Shown here: positions 25,301 to 40,300 of the stretch, piece by piece | How positions within the stretch are numbered: the stretch's first letter is position 1 | Layout: each line of letters begins with the position of its first letter | NCBI GenBank assembly: GCA_008711295.1 | Contig: VUYV01000121.1 | Coordinates: 1,177,436-1,241,435 of the forward strand | Direction of reading: 5' to 3' | DNA from: Anarhynchus alexandrinus | Taxonomy: Eukaryota > Chordata > Aves > Charadriiformes > Charadriidae | DNA: 64,000 bases | Notes under the pieces: model-generated | Told to the model about the DNA's origin: nothing | Databases searched by the model: none | What the model saw: the letters and a program-made list of their open reading frames with translations, nothing else | Made by a program: the position numbers and the translations under genes

Positions 25301-28300
25301 AATATTGGATTTTGTGATACACCTAAAAATTAAATCCTATTTTGTCATTAAAAGGCCACCCTTCCTTTGTTTCTTAGTTTTCTGAAGAATTTAAAAAAAA
25401 AATGTATCTTAAGCCCAATGAAGTATTCTAAAAATGTTTTTAATTAAGAATTTTATTACAGACCCAGCAGAAGAGGGTTAATTGAGCCTATGCCTTGAGC
25501 AACAAGATAAATCTAGCTCTGTTGTTCTTGAAAACAGTGTCCATGTGGAGCAAATCTAATACAGCAATGGAAATACCCTTAGAAGAATAGCGAAAGTTAA
25601 AAAAAAAAAAAAAAAGTCCTCAAATCTGCTTAATTCAATACCTGAGTATCTAGGGTATATGTTAAATTAACAGCAGACCACTGTAAGATCCCATAAACTC
25701 ATGAGCTTTGAAAGCAGCAACTTTTAAAGCGGATTTTCTCATTAGTTGGGACCTTCAAATACTTCACTGTTCTTTTCCTTATTGAATATGAACTTCATTT
25801 AACCCTACACATATTAGATAACTTCCTTATTCATAAAGATGATTTAAAAACCACTACAGTTAATATTAATCTACAGATTTTATAAAGATGTTGAGGGTCC
25901 ATTTTGATTCTTTGTAATATAGTGGCATATAAAATGAAAAGGGATTTATACCAGTTATTTCATTTGGACTAAATGACAACAAAAAGAACTGTAGTGGCTG
26001 TATATAATGAAAGTGTCTTTAGGCTGTTCCAGCATTCAAGTATAAGTGGTCCAAAACAGCTAAGCTCAGGGACCTTCTTAGGCTGCAGTCATGGATTAGA
26101 CAAGGATTTGGGGCAAGTTGTAGCTGGAGAAGAAAAAGCTCATCTGCTCTTCTGTTGTAATAGCTAGCTTAGCAAATGTACCGTGATGTTAATGCCTCTT
26201 CATAACTGACTGTGTTATTTTTTTCTATTTGATGCTGCTGAGTGGTCATTAGTGTGTTCTGAGAAAAAATGAAATTAAGTGTTGCAAGCTTTTTATATGT
26301 ATTATTTTAATTCTTTAAATGAATATATGACTCTAAATGGATGAAGAATCATGTCTGCTGTTGTAAAAGCATATTGAAGTTAAAAACACGGGTAGTATTA
26401 TTTCTAGACACCACAGTTTATGGCTGCAGTTATGTAGACTGTTAGAAACTTCCCTGTATTTTCAAACCTCTTTACTTTCAAGATGCTCACAATCTATTCC
26501 TCCCTCTGCATTCTGTATATGAAATGAGGGAGAACTTTTTCCTTAGTACTCTGCTTTTTTCAGTAGTCTCATTTGGGTCAACAATAGAGCAGAAAAGGAA
26601 GACCAAAATATTTTTTCTAAGCCCCTCTGTCTAAGCATGAATTCAAGGACTGAGTTCTGCATATGGACTCAGAAAATATTAGTGTAGCCCTGAGGATCAC
26701 TCATACTCATGCCAGGGTGGTTTGGTTTTATCACAGCCAAAGGCATTCTGCCCATTTTTCATCTCTACTGTGGGAGAGGCATGAGAAAATATTCTGGAAT
26801 GCCAGTTCAGTCCTTTATACAGTTATATGCTTTTTGCTGACAATTGGGTACAGTGAGAAACTCTTTGTAGCACCTTGTAAAGCAACACCTGCAATTTTTA
26901 TTTTCTTATAACTATGTATAAAAATCAGAGAAAAGCTAAAAATCTCTCTAAGCCAACTTTCCATTTTTCATATACATACTGGTAATTCTAAAACATCTAT
27001 TGGAAGAAAGTATTTTCCCTGCTTGTTTATCTTTCTTCTCATTCTGGAACTCTGTTCAATTAAGTGCCAATTTTTTTAATGTTACCTGATGTTATGAAAA
27101 TAGTTTGCCAGACATTCAATGTGGAAAACAACTGGCCATAGAAGCAGTGCATCAAATAGGCAAATGCATTCATATGTACACTTCTGTGAGATATTTCAAC
27201 TGCTTCATTTGCGTTCTGCCAAGTCACTAATTTTTGCCTGGAAAACTGCTGTCACTCCAGATCCCAAACAATTTTACTTGGAAAGCAAAAGCACTTTCTT
27301 TTCTGAAGACCAGTCTGCTCTCATTTGCAGTGTCTTGAAGCTCAGTACTGGACCCATGCTGAATTTGAGGTCCACCACCATTAGTGCTGGGCAGAAAGCT
27401 CTTGAAATCATGTTTGCCACCACCAGCCCTGATGGCTCTGTGTGACAGTGACCAAGCAGCTATCTTTAAGCAAGTTCACTGATAAACTCTCAGCTCTGTA
27501 GAAGCAGATATTTCAACCTTTTTTCCCCCTCGCCTATGAGTCTGCTTTCAAAACAAAACAGTGATAACAGTTATTTGGGATTTTAGTAAGAAGTGAAATT
27601 CTATTTTACATTTACTCATCCACTTTCTTGTGAGAGAGGAGTGTGCAGATGTTGACGTTATGGGCTTCAAAAGCCGGCTCTGCCTAACTGCATATTAAAC
27701 AAACCACCACGCAGCAGATAAGGAGGGTGTTACTGCTGTGGTATCATATAGGTGGTACACCATTAGGATAACTGTAATTTGCCGGTAGAGAACTACAAAT
27801 TTAACTTGCATAATTTGTGAGAGCTCGCAAGCAACATCAAACAGCTTCATGAGACACAAGGTGCAAACTAGTTCCTTTTGCTGAAGAGTTAGAATGACCT
27901 TTACTGCAGTCAGTTCAAAACCCAGTGAAATCAGCAGGGCTCCAGTAGATCTCGTACCAGATCCTATTACCAGATCCTGTTAGTTGTACTATTTACCTAG
28001 CCCGAGCTCAGTCTGTATTCCCTGTTCCTCCACTATTCAGGTGGGAAATGTTCTAACTGAATTATTTCCTGACTACTCCCAAACTCTTTATATAGGGAAG
28101 TACGCAGCCACTTTCTTATACTCTTGCACAGTCTCACCAGTGCGATAAAACGGCAGAGGTTTGAATGCATTTGAACAAAAACTGCCTTGCTTATCTACCC
28201 TTAAGAGGAGGATCCATAACAAAATTGAATTTAAATCTTGAAAAAATAAGTCAAATTGCACTGCCTGCTTTCAGAATATTTTCCTTTTTGAAGTATGAAT

Positions 28301-31300
28301 AGGTATTTTCATAGTGCGAAGTCTGGTGACAAATAATAGAAGCAAGAAATCTCTGAGCCTTTGTTTCTTAGCTGGAAATACATATCACACCTGTCCTGAA
28401 ATGGAGCTCTTCTCACATACTTACATCAATTGCTCTATTAGTAATGTGTAAAACTTCGTTCAACTCATGTATTGTGAAGAAAACGATATAGTGTTTCGCA
28501 ATAAAAATTATTTGTTGGCTTTTGTTATTTGTGTCATACTTCTACTTTTGATGTTGTGTAGCTTTTGTTGGGCATAAAATGTCATTCCTGCACAAATATC
28601 TTTACAAATACAAATAAATTTAGTGTTTGAAAGCTTTTTCTTCTCTAAAAGAAGTCTAATTTTCTATCCACATAATCTGATTCTGCTCTTGAATGCAGCA
28701 GTTTAAACCTAGAGTAACTCTGAAATCAGCAGAGTAGTACAAAGTCTGTTTTGGCAGTCTTCCTATGTCTATAAATCAATCCTGAATCCAATAGTAACAA
28801 TTTGCAAAAACAGACAGTTCTGCAAATAACAGTGCCTTGTACATACTTGTGTGGTGATTTTAAATAAATTGTTATTATGAAATATGCCAAATAGTCAGCT
28901 TTGAAGATTAAAAACACTTTACAGAACAGCAACAACAGGAACATATCTCATTGAAAAAGATTTTGTACAGTGTTCTTTTACAGTGACTACTTGCCTTTAT
29001 TCTTTTTTGCTAAAATAATGAAAGCCTTAGCAGATGTTAATCCTGAGAAGGCTGTCCCAGCTCAAACATCACCCTTGGTTAGTTTCACTATTCCATACAA
29101 GACAGGATCCTTTCTTTTAAACTTTGAGTGAGCAGATTTTGTTTCATTTATTCAACAGGAGTTTGGGCTGTTGTCCAAAATTTGGCTCTTTATCTGCTGG
29201 GAGGATATAGCTGCTCATCTGAGGTGAAATAATTTGCCATCTCTGTGTCTGTGCCTGAATATGTGACTTGTGAGTATAATAAGCTCAATGACAGTACATA
29301 TGCTCTTTTGTTCCTCACTAAAGTAATAAAAATAAGGTTGATCACAGAGCTATTCTGATTCTTTTCTCTTTGACATTTTAAGCAGCATTCTTTCATTAAA
29401 AATATGTTTGCAAGAGTAACGTATTTGTTGTACGGCAAATACATTGGCTCCTTATGCACCAAAACCATTGACTAACAAGAACCAGGGCTCACCTTCTGGT
29501 CTCTATATAAATAAGGATTTTACTATGAGAGGCTATAAGCTCATGGCTGTCTGTATTATGAAATAGGTGGTGAAATTACTTTGGTCCAGCTCATCTGCTC
29601 CCCATGGCCAATGTATGAAATGCAGAACTCCAAAGCTCTTGTGAGAAAGGGTCTGAGAGGAGAGATTCATAAACTGCTGCAAAGCAACCAAGCAGGGTTT
29701 TTTGGGCTATTCGCGCTTCTTCCTGCAACTAGGAAAAAAACCCAGAAACAAACAGGCATAGAAATTCATCACTAAAGCTCAAAGCTGCTGGATAGTGTTG
29801 CTGGAATGGAAGAGAATTATCTCTTTCTGTCTGAAGCAACAGCCTGCTCCCAGGCTCTTCACCACCCAACTGAAGTTCAGGTAAAACCAGGGAAGAGACG
29901 AGTCTGAAACAGATGGTAATTTAGACCCTGTTCTGAATCAAAACTAATGCTAAGCCTCAAAATTATTGTTTGTTACTACGTTTCAGTTGCTTTTTCCCAG
30001 GTCAGGAAGAAATTCGGATTTTGCTGTAGTTTACATAGCTGATTACCAAGACATTTTTAATTTGCAGTACTCTATACTTGCTGTAACATTATTCCTTTTA
30101 ATCTCTCTGAAACTTAACATACTTCAGGCTGATTTTTGCCAGCACTAAAATAAAAGCTGTGTACTCAAGCAGCATAGGTACAGAAATGGAAGCAAGGCAA
30201 GTGAGGAGAATTTGTGCTCCGAAAGAAATTTAATTTCATTAAGCTCAGTCCAAAGGGGCTTAGGAGTACACGTGCATTTGGAAGTATTATGGACACAGCC
30301 ACGCACTGACCAATTTCTAACTATGTAAATGTGGGAGGGTACATTTCAAGAGTCAAATGATGGAATGAGAATTGAGATGTGCCTGGGCATAATTAGCTGA
30401 TTAGGAAAAGGGTCATGATGCGCATGGGTACAAGATGAGCCTGCAAAGTCTGCGCCTGGTGAAATGCCAGAAATACTTGCAGGGAGTGGAAACTGGTTTT
30501 TATTTTGCTTTGTTTTTTTTTTTTAAAAGGAAAGCAGACAAAGCATGGCACTAAAGTTGTTATTCAAACTGAATGCGAGAACATGAAAAAAAAGAAATAT
30601 TCAAAAGTTTTCTTCTTTACTGTATTGTCCAAGATGACATCCATTTGTGACAATTTTTAAATGGATGCTTTACAGAGTAAGTAAAATAAATTAAATATTT
30701 TTATTTTGAATTGTGGTCCTTTGCATTCAATCACATTTCTCAAAGGTAATCAGCTTTGCTGTCCTTTATGCCTTGTTCTAAAAGGTTTAATAGCCAGCTT
30801 ATTCAAGTTTTCGCCTAAGTATTCTGCCCAAAAGCAAAAAAAAATAAAAATCAAAGCCCAAACACTTTGTTTCAATACCAACCGTGCTAAAATAACCTAT
30901 GTTGTTTGATATTTCATAACAACATACTTTATTGCACCAGTTGATGTATATCTTAATATCTTCACATTTTTTTCAGAGCAAAGAAATTGAAAAAAAAGAG
31001 AAAAAAATGTTAATTATTATTTATAGGAGACACTTGTCATACAGTTTTTCTCTTCTCATGTACTGGATAATTCTTGATGATCCACTCTTACTGACAGAGG
31101 CTGACCACCTAACCAGCTCAACAGGTTGCGTCTCTCTAATATCTTTATGATTATGTTGGCCACATAAAAATAATAGTTGCTTAGTAAATGCCCACAGTCC
31201 TTGGAAGCTGATACCCATCTAAAACTGTGAAGGAATCACTTCTGTTCAGCTTTTTCTTTTATTTCAGGGTGGAAATTAAGCTTATCCAAGGTTCTTGATG

Positions 31301-34300
31301 TATGAAGAAAAGACAGAAAAGTATTTCTCTCTTACCAAAGAATATACAAATAGTGAAAAATGTAACTATTTCCCTGGGAACTTCTTTCTTAGAAATCTTA
31401 CCTTTCACACATTACATTTTCTATAAGCAACTTCCATTGTAAGAAACATCACACTGGATAAAAAAAACCATTTTGTTAATATCTGATTCTCTCTTCCTTG
31501 TCTTAAAGGTCAGTCTTTTCATATGCAGACAAGCTGCTTGATAAGAATCAGACATCAATCTGCAGGAAAGACATGTTGTATGTATTGATTTTGGATAGCA
31601 TGTACAATTTGAACTTTCTTATGACAGGGAGGTTCATGGTTTAATTACGTATTGATGTGGAAATTTTTCCTTTTGTAGGAGCTTTTTGTGTTTTTTTAAG
31701 TAGACAGGACCATTAAAAATAGCTATCAAAAGAATAATAAACATAGTTGGAAATCTATATAATTTTTTTCTTGAGCACTGTAACACATTAACATGAAGAA
31801 TTTCAAGATAATGTACATCTCTGGGAGAAATCAATGTCAATGTTCTGTTTGAATTAAAGTACATGTGTTTTCCTTGAAAACCAATAATATCTTATCTACA
31901 AAGGACACCCTTTGAGCACAGAAACATGCCTTATCAGTGCTCCTCCCCCTTTAAATTTAAGATATTTCACAAAAATTTTGAGAGCTGCAAAAAAAAATAC
32001 AGTTGCACACTATTTAGCTCTCACAATAAAGTTCTATACCCATTGCTCAAGCAAATTTAGTGTTCTTGTGTTGAGTCTTTTAGCTGATGAAGGTTTTGCC
32101 TGGGAAAATGGTAGCGGTCTGTTTTTGCAAATGTCTGTAACTTAGAAGAGGTCACATGTTTACTAAAGCTGTTCTTCTGACTGCAAATCTGGTAGCATCA
32201 TCAACTCACTGGAAAGAGTTTTGGAGAAGCAGCATTAGGAATAATTTTGTTGTTGTGTTAATAACAGGTTGAAATAATGTAATGGTGGGATTTTTCCAAG
32301 GGCAGGGGCTTTTCACTTTGTTGTGCACCACCACGACCAACAAAAAAATCATGTTCATCAATGTACTTTTAAAATCCTATAATGTAAATTATATATTCTG
32401 ATATCAGAACAGACTTCATTCACTGCACCCATGAACTCTAAGAAAACTGAGGTAGCTGCGGGCATTTATTTCTTTAGTTTCATTGCTAGTGGTAGATTAC
32501 TGGTGAAACTGGTCAGTAATTATCTTAGTTTTATTTTATGGGAGATAACTGTGAAACTTTGAGACTATGTCAGGTTCAGTCAGTGGCTCATACAGCTTCC
32601 AGATCTGCCCTGTGCTTCTGCCTAGCAGATGGGAAGCCAATGATTCCAAGATTATTTTATGATATTTCTGAGTCAAAATATTAGTAGATTTTAGTTGTGG
32701 TTTTTTTTTTTTTTTCCATGTGTTTGGATCTTCTTTTTATTACATACATGTATTTTCAGGAATTTTGGATCCATCAATATTTAGTTTCTTAGCCAGGGAC
32801 ATCCTTTATTTTGTTAAACTTGTGTTATATTTAACTGTGATATAAACAGAATGGAATAAGCAAATCACTTGCATTTGCATCTCTAAAATATGCTGGCTAT
32901 ACGTTAATTTACATTTGAATTGACGAATTCACATGCAATTACACTGCTCACTCTACTGCTAAATGGATTGTTAAACTGGTCTATAATTTTTAGTTTCCAA
33001 AGGCTCCTAGGTTGCCTCTCACAGAATTGTTTACAAATGTTCTTGAAATTCACTGGAAATGCAGCTCTAGCACAACCGTAGTTGTCTTCCTCGTTATGTG
33101 CGTATGTGCTTGCTAGTCCATAAGTCAAAGGCTTCGGTATCCCACTTCCACAGCAAAGCACAAACAAGTTGAATACCCAGGACATTATGTAGTTACCAGG
33201 CAAAAACATCTACTGATTAATACTATTCCACTATTTGGCAAGAAGAAAGTTAAAGACAAAAATTTATCCTTGCTACATCATCCACATTTGTTATTTGTTG
33301 TATTATTTGGATAAAAATAGGCCTGTTTCAGAAGCAAGAGAGATGTTTTCATAATGGAATCGGAGTAATTTTTTGTTTATTTGTTTCTGAAATTCAAGTA
33401 AACCATCTATATAACTTTCTAGAGCTTAATTTTGCTTTACTGAAATCAGGCCTGACACCCAAACTGAACAGAGTGCTGTATCTTTGCGTTTACAATACGC
33501 AAAATGTTTAGTTGTGGAGAGAAGTGAGGGGATGGTGGTTCTTAGGGATTTGGTAAACGTTTTGTTTTCTCTCAGATCTGATGAACTTGCAGGTTCCCCT
33601 AAGGCCACAAATAGAAATTCTTTAATAGAAACTGAGATCTTATTCTGAAAGCAATCTGTCTCTAGAGTGAGAAATATTTTGAACAATACCGTACACCCAT
33701 GTTTTGAGGGTTCACCTCTGATTAATGATTTCACCTTCTTTTGAGTGCCAGCCTGGATTCTATCCGCTAGCCCTTCAGGCTGCTTTACCTGCGTCTAAGA
33801 GCAGTGTAGTATTCTGATTTATATCAAAACTCAATGCATGGAGACACTGTACTTCTTTGAGTACATTTGTAAATAATTGCACTGATAAAATATGAAATGG
33901 AATATCTGCAGATTTAGTTTTTCAGGTGTGGAGACGGGTTACTGAAGAACTTCCAAATATTCCTGACTTAAAATTTTTTGTGCTTTGTAATCACAAACAG
34001 AACACTAAAATGAAAAGAGATATTTTTTTAGTTAAAGATACATTTGTGACAAGGAAAACCCCATGTAGATAAACAATTAATAAGAAGGGTATTCATTAGA
34101 AAATTCGTGACATTTTTCAATAATACAAAAAATCAAGGGGACTGAATTTGTATTTTGTGTAAACTGACACAGGTCCTTTGAACTCAGTGGAGATATGCTC
34201 ATTCCTCGGGGCATCCATCTCATTCAGAGAGTTATTATACCCAAGGAAAAGTGGAAGTCCCAAGAGACTTCACAAGAATGATATTTCATTTTCATCTCAA

Positions 34301-37300
34301 GATTATTGTGGTAGGTCGCCAGCTTTGACCGTATGATAAAGCTTCTTGTGGGATGTTAGTCTCCTTGCATAGAGCCTAAAGCAAACACAGCTTGCTCTTT
34401 CAAAAGTGGATATCCAGTTTGACAACAAAATGGAATCACTCTAATAAAACTAGGAGAGAAGGGGAAAATGTATTACTTGCAGGCTGAGGATTGAAAACGA
34501 CTATGACTGTTCTTGCTGCTTTGATTTCTGAAGGAAGCTTGATTTTTGTGTGTGTGTGTTTTTGTATTTCCTTCAGTGTCGGGAAAACTATACCAACTTG
34601 AAAACTTTCTGTTGTGAAAGATTACTGTAAGAAACACACCATAAGAGATCCTTTGTGGCTAAAACCTTCTTTATATTTGTTTGGCGTTGAGTATTTAGTA
34701 GAGGTTTTTTTCCCCAGTTCCCAATAATATGGAACGTGCTGAAGCTTGTTTTTTCACTGAATTTCTGATTCTTCTGTAGAGTCAGAGTTTCTGATTCTTC
34801 CTGTGTGACTTCCTCAGCCACAGTTTGTCACCTCGTAACACTGAATTAATTTGTTCCATATTTTAGAGGTCTTTTGAGGATAAATCTACATATTCATGCA
34901 AAGTGGCAAGATATTAAGGTGACGACTATCACATTTTAGAGAGAAATCTATAAATAAGAAACCCCTATAAGACTGTTGCATTGTAGCACAATCCGTTTTT
35001 GCATAAAATGAATTTTGTTCCTTTTTGTTATACTCTAACCGATCACTGATTTTTATTATCCCGTCAAATGAAAGAAAGGCTACAATTACCAAGTACTGTA
35101 ATGATTCGTGATCCAGTCTAGCTTCCAGTAATCTTAACAGAACCTTTTCATTTCTATCCGAAACCTTTATTAGATATCTGCAGTTACCTTTTGCAAAAAA
35201 CATTGCCATCTAAACAAGGTAGTTACTTCTCTAGCAACAGCCGTGTTTCTTCTGAAAGACTGAAACATATTGCATCGATTTGTGTAATATTTCAGACAAA
35301 AGCACAGTGTCAAGAGCCTTTGGCTGCAGAACTCTGTCTCAAAAGCATGTGCATTGTGTAGACCCCAGGTTTCATTGTCCGGTGGAGCACGGGTCCCTGC
35401 TGCTGTAGAAAAGGCGAGTTTCAGGAGTAAGCAGGGATGAAGCTTGTTAAGAAACCTGTGGGAGACTTGAGAAGGGGAAGTGGCTCTTATGGCCTTTTCA
35501 GCCATGCAAGCTAAACCATGGATGGACTCTGGTGCTTATGTGTGCATTGCTGTGAGGTTTGGGTTATTTCTTGGATCGCTCCCTAGTACCATATTTATTT
35601 ATAATGTAAACTATCAATATATAACAAATAAATTCAACCTTGTACCCTTTAAAGTTATCTAAAAGCAGAATGCAAATCTACTTTTAGCTTTCAGAACTAT
35701 TCGCCCCATTTTCCAGAATAATAATCAAATTGTGTGGATGGACATGATGAAAGTTTTATTTGTAAATACCGTAATGTATTAAGCTAGTACTATGTAAAGG
35801 AGAAAAAATGAAAAGGTTAAAATATTTCTAAATATCCCAGAATATAAAAAGTTATACATATGCAAGAAATCTACTTTTGAAAAAACAGAGAGACTGGCAG
35901 AGATATATTAGCTGAAAGAGTTTAATACTGCATTTTAAAATTTGTAATTTTCTAAGGGTCACATGTGTTTCCTTGTCCCATAAATATATAGTGCATCATA
36001 CGACTGATTTTACAGCATTTTCATATAAGAAACCCCTCATTTTAGACAAGCAAAAAAAGGGGATGAAGAAAAAGAATTGAATGTAACACTGGGAACTTCT
36101 TGAAATAATTCAGGTATGAACTTAATTGTAGATGTATTACAGTTATGAAGAACATCCAAGATAGGACCAGCAGAAACTATGCTGACTTCCCCACTTTAAA
36201 AAAAAATAAAATCTAACTTACTCAGACAAAAACTGGAGATTAATTTTTGTTCATCCATTCATCAAACTTAATCAATTCAGAGACAGGCATCAGACGAAAA
36301 GGGACAGGTCATTCAGAAAGGAAAGACAATTATTCATGAGTCTATGTGCGTCTGCATATGCTTAGAACAGCACAAATGTCTATTTCAAATAATTTAGTAG
36401 TTACGTAACTTAAAATTACTATTAAATATTCTCAACTGCACATGCAATATTTGCTGTTGTGGCTCTTAATACAACCTGGAGAGTTCTGCTTTTAAAAATT
36501 AATCATTGAGTGTGCTGGTAGCTCCGATACCGTATATTTTCTCTTTCTATTTAAAGGAAGAAATAATATCTTTTCACATCCTCCCAGGCATCTTTCCGGT
36601 ATTCTCCAGGCTTAAATGCTAGCTGTAAGGGATAGGACACAATGTGAATATTAATGTCCTGGCTGAGCTGACAAACGTGCTCTGTTTGGGCCATGGCCAG
36701 ACATGAGCATTCAAAATATGGAACTAGTCCAGGAGGCTGAGATTTTCAGAGAATCTGGGGAAAAGTCTGACAAAAGTGCTCAGCAGCTACCTCATAAAGA
36801 GATTGCTCTAGAAATCCGCAATGTGTGGGTGAAAAAAATGAGCTGTGACAGGACTGGAATGAGTTGAAGTTGTTCAGGAAGGTGAAGGAGGACAGTTTCC
36901 AGTGAAACTGGAAACAGAAAGTTGCCGGTGCATTAGTATATGGACAGACTGAGAATGACAGATGAACTAAAGCACAAGGAGATAAACTTTACCACAGTTG
37001 TTTGCAGCAAACTGCTTGCAAATAGCCACACGTTTCACCATGTTCTAGATTTCACCAGTGCTACAAATATTACTGAAACAGTTCAATTAATCTTTCTGAC
37101 ATTAGTTTATGTTCCTATGCAAGCAAATTTGCTCCAGTGGTGTGCTAACCTTAAGAGGGGTTTGGTAGTAAAGACGGCCATCCCATCACAGCTCTCCCTG
37201 GCAATGGCAGAACCAAATCCAGCTGACTTGTAAAGGGAGCTGTCAAAAGCTGCTTTTCTCCTGGATCCATTTGGACATCCATGTGCATCAATGCTCTTCT

Positions 37301-40300
37301 TAAAACACCCTTTTTACAAATTCCAGAAGTCTGTAGGGAACAATGGGATAATTTTTGGGCAGAGATGGTTCATTGGACCCTGTACTGAGTACAAAATAGG
37401 AAGGAAGTCCTCAGAGGGAGAGGCAGTGAGGATTTAGGACAGATTACTCCAAAGAAAAGGTGCTCCTGGAACAGACAAGCAATTTAAAAACTATTTGTCT
37501 GAAAGTCACTCAAACCATTCAGCAACAGGGACAACTTGCTGCCTCTGTCAAGCTTAGGTTTGAATTCCATCTGTCTACACTTTCTTTCAGTGTTCCCAGT
37601 CTTCATTCCTTCTGCTTATATTCACTCACTGGGAAGATCAACTTGCTGGCAGCTACGACCAGGATTTAGGTTTGTGAATGTATCTTACAGCTAGATAACA
37701 GAAGTATTCTGATTTAAACTTAAAAGAAAGATGTCTGGGCTCTTTCAACATTTCAGCCCACCACGTGAAGATGCTGCCTTCATTCCCAAAGCAAGGGAAC
37801 ACATGCTAATGTTAAGAAACAAGCAAACAAACAAAGCTGAGTAGAACTTCAGCTCTTCTCTGAAACCTTATACACTCCCTCAGCTGAGCAGTTCTTTCTT
37901 CGCCAACTCAAAGTTCATCTGAGATTTGCTAACTTTTTATTTATTTTTTTGTTCCCTGAAGAAGTCTACACGTAATCTGTCAGTACGACACTTTGTAGCT
38001 GTAAAGTAAGTGGTATTGCTCTGAAAAAATCACAAGGACTATGCCAACTGAATTTTTGATCGTCCGTTCTCAGAAACTCCCTTGTTTCTTATTTTTGCAA
38101 TGTAGGTGCTCTAGAAATTTCCTACATGCTTTATTCTAAAATCCATAAATGCTTGCTGCAAAGAAAGTGCTTTATTATAATTTTACAGGCAACTAATATT
38201 TTCTTTCACTGTTCTGTGCTAAGAGAACCCCTTCACTGCATGTGTCCCAGGGAGCTCAGGAGGGTTAGGTCTTCTTTGCTGCCACCAAAGTCAGAATCCT
38301 TCCGGCAAGGCTTTTAGCACACTTTATGGTATTCTGGGTTTAAATAGCTAGTGAGGGTAAGTAGCCAACTTCCTATCAGTCTGTCATCCAGCTCTGGGCT
38401 GACACAAGATTATTTTTGGGAGTAGTAGAAGAGGGGCAGGTATCTGGCTGCAGGTCTTCAGCAGCTATCCAGATGGACAGCATGTATGGGCAGTAATGGA
38501 GCTGTTATCCAGGAATAATGAAGGCAGAGGCTCACAGTCATAAGGTAGACAGGAGATGTGGTGAAGTGTGAACCCTGGAGCTCTGATGTGTGTGGAGGAC
38601 AGCCAAGCTTCACGGTGACTGCACGGGATTTTGTGTAGGAGCATCCAATGAGCAGGTGTCGTCGGGCAAAATGTTAAAATAATCCACAGTTGTGTCTTTG
38701 TTCCCTCACCTTTCTTCTAGGTGTTGAAGTTATAGCTTCAGTATAACAAAATGTAGCAACAGGAAGTAAAGATGTAATTTTTAAAGGCAGATCTTCCTCA
38801 GCCAAAGCATATTTTTAGACAACTCTGGTCAAACTACAAATTTTATATACGGTCCAAACTTTGTTTAGGAAAACTTCGTGTTCAGAGTTTCCAAGCTGGC
38901 CTTCCATGTGCGCGTTACAGGATCTGTATTCAGAATTTGCCTTATCCCAATCCCCCCAAATGTTGGCAAAAATATAAAGGGAAACTTATGACCAGCTAGT
39001 GGAAGACTCATCCTCTGAGATATAGAAGCATGTAGGGAGGCTGGCCATAATGTCCGCAACTGGAAAAAAGGACACTTCCAACAGCACAGTACTGAGAAAA
39101 GCAGAAATACTTAGTAGTGAGGAGAACAGAAAAATTGCTAAAAAAAAAGTCACAACGCACCCAAACCCCAGCTTTATTATCTATCCTTTTGATTCAGTCT
39201 GATGACAATGGGGGACTTGCAAAGGATTACAGTTTCTGGTTTCTTTCTAAATATTTATTTCTTTACCTGTGAGACACTGGACCCTGAATTGTTTTCTAAT
39301 GAGCCCATTGTTATTCTGACATATTTTTTGTAAAATTAGGGGAAGTATTAAGAAAATACTTTGTTCTCTCCTTGTTATTGATATAATTGTCTTATGATTC
39401 AGGAGTTACTAAATTAATTTACTTCTCACCGCTTTGTTAATACCCAGAAAGGTAGGAAAAACTAGAAGTATTATGGACTGCCCCATATAATGTCACAGGA
39501 AAATCCTTAAGTTTTCAACAAGTCCCCTGAAATGGCAAGTATCAAAGGAAAGGATCTCATCATTTTTGAGATTTCTGGTGCATGAATGTATATAATTGCT
39601 ATTCTGATTTGGTGTCTGACTAGTTAGTCTGTATTTTTTTAATGAAAAGGTTAGCATCTGCTGTCTTATGTTACTCAATAAATAGTAATAACAACCTGTG
39701 AAGAAAATGTGACACTTGTGACACATAATAAAAAGCAGCAGTTGGTGAACTAATAGGAAACATTAAAGATTAAAAAAAAAAGGTAGGTGATTATTAGGTG
39801 GACAGGCTACCGGTAAATTTTACTGAATACGAATACTGTTTTCAAAAAGTAGCTTTGAATGTGACTAAAATGTATTAAAAAATGGTTTGAAAAGATACTG
39901 ATATTGATCTATGCTGATCTTTACTGAAATGAGTAGTAGCCCTTCATTCAGTAGATCTTGTATTACAGCCCACTCACTGCATTTAATGATGCGCAGTATC
40001 TTGCAGTTATAAGTGATTTCCATAGCAATACTAGAAATCTTTTAATAGGGCACGCTGGAAAAGATGACTTCTGCTGTGATACCCATTCTAGTGTATCATT
40101 AAAGTTAAAACTTTCTGCTCAGCATTTAGCGATGACAAAGGTTATAACTGTGTAAGCAGGGTTTCAGAATGTGAAGTGGAATCACTCTTTCCATGTGAAG
40201 TGCCCTTCCCCAACGTAATGCTAGAGGGAAATTTATTTCTTAAGTTTGAAACTTCAGTGTGCACTCTTTTATTCATTTGGAAATATATTCTTAGATTAGT

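Noticed and set aside
27119..27445. 108-codon plus-strand open frame
   Set aside because: Looks less biased than the others, but I recognise no family and see no exon boundaries. Left as chance.
32740..32810. Possible CR1 3' scrap (GGATCCATCAAT...TTAGCCAGGGA)
   Set aside because: Similarity to the old CR1 3' UTR covers only about 40 bases with many mismatches; too short to support.
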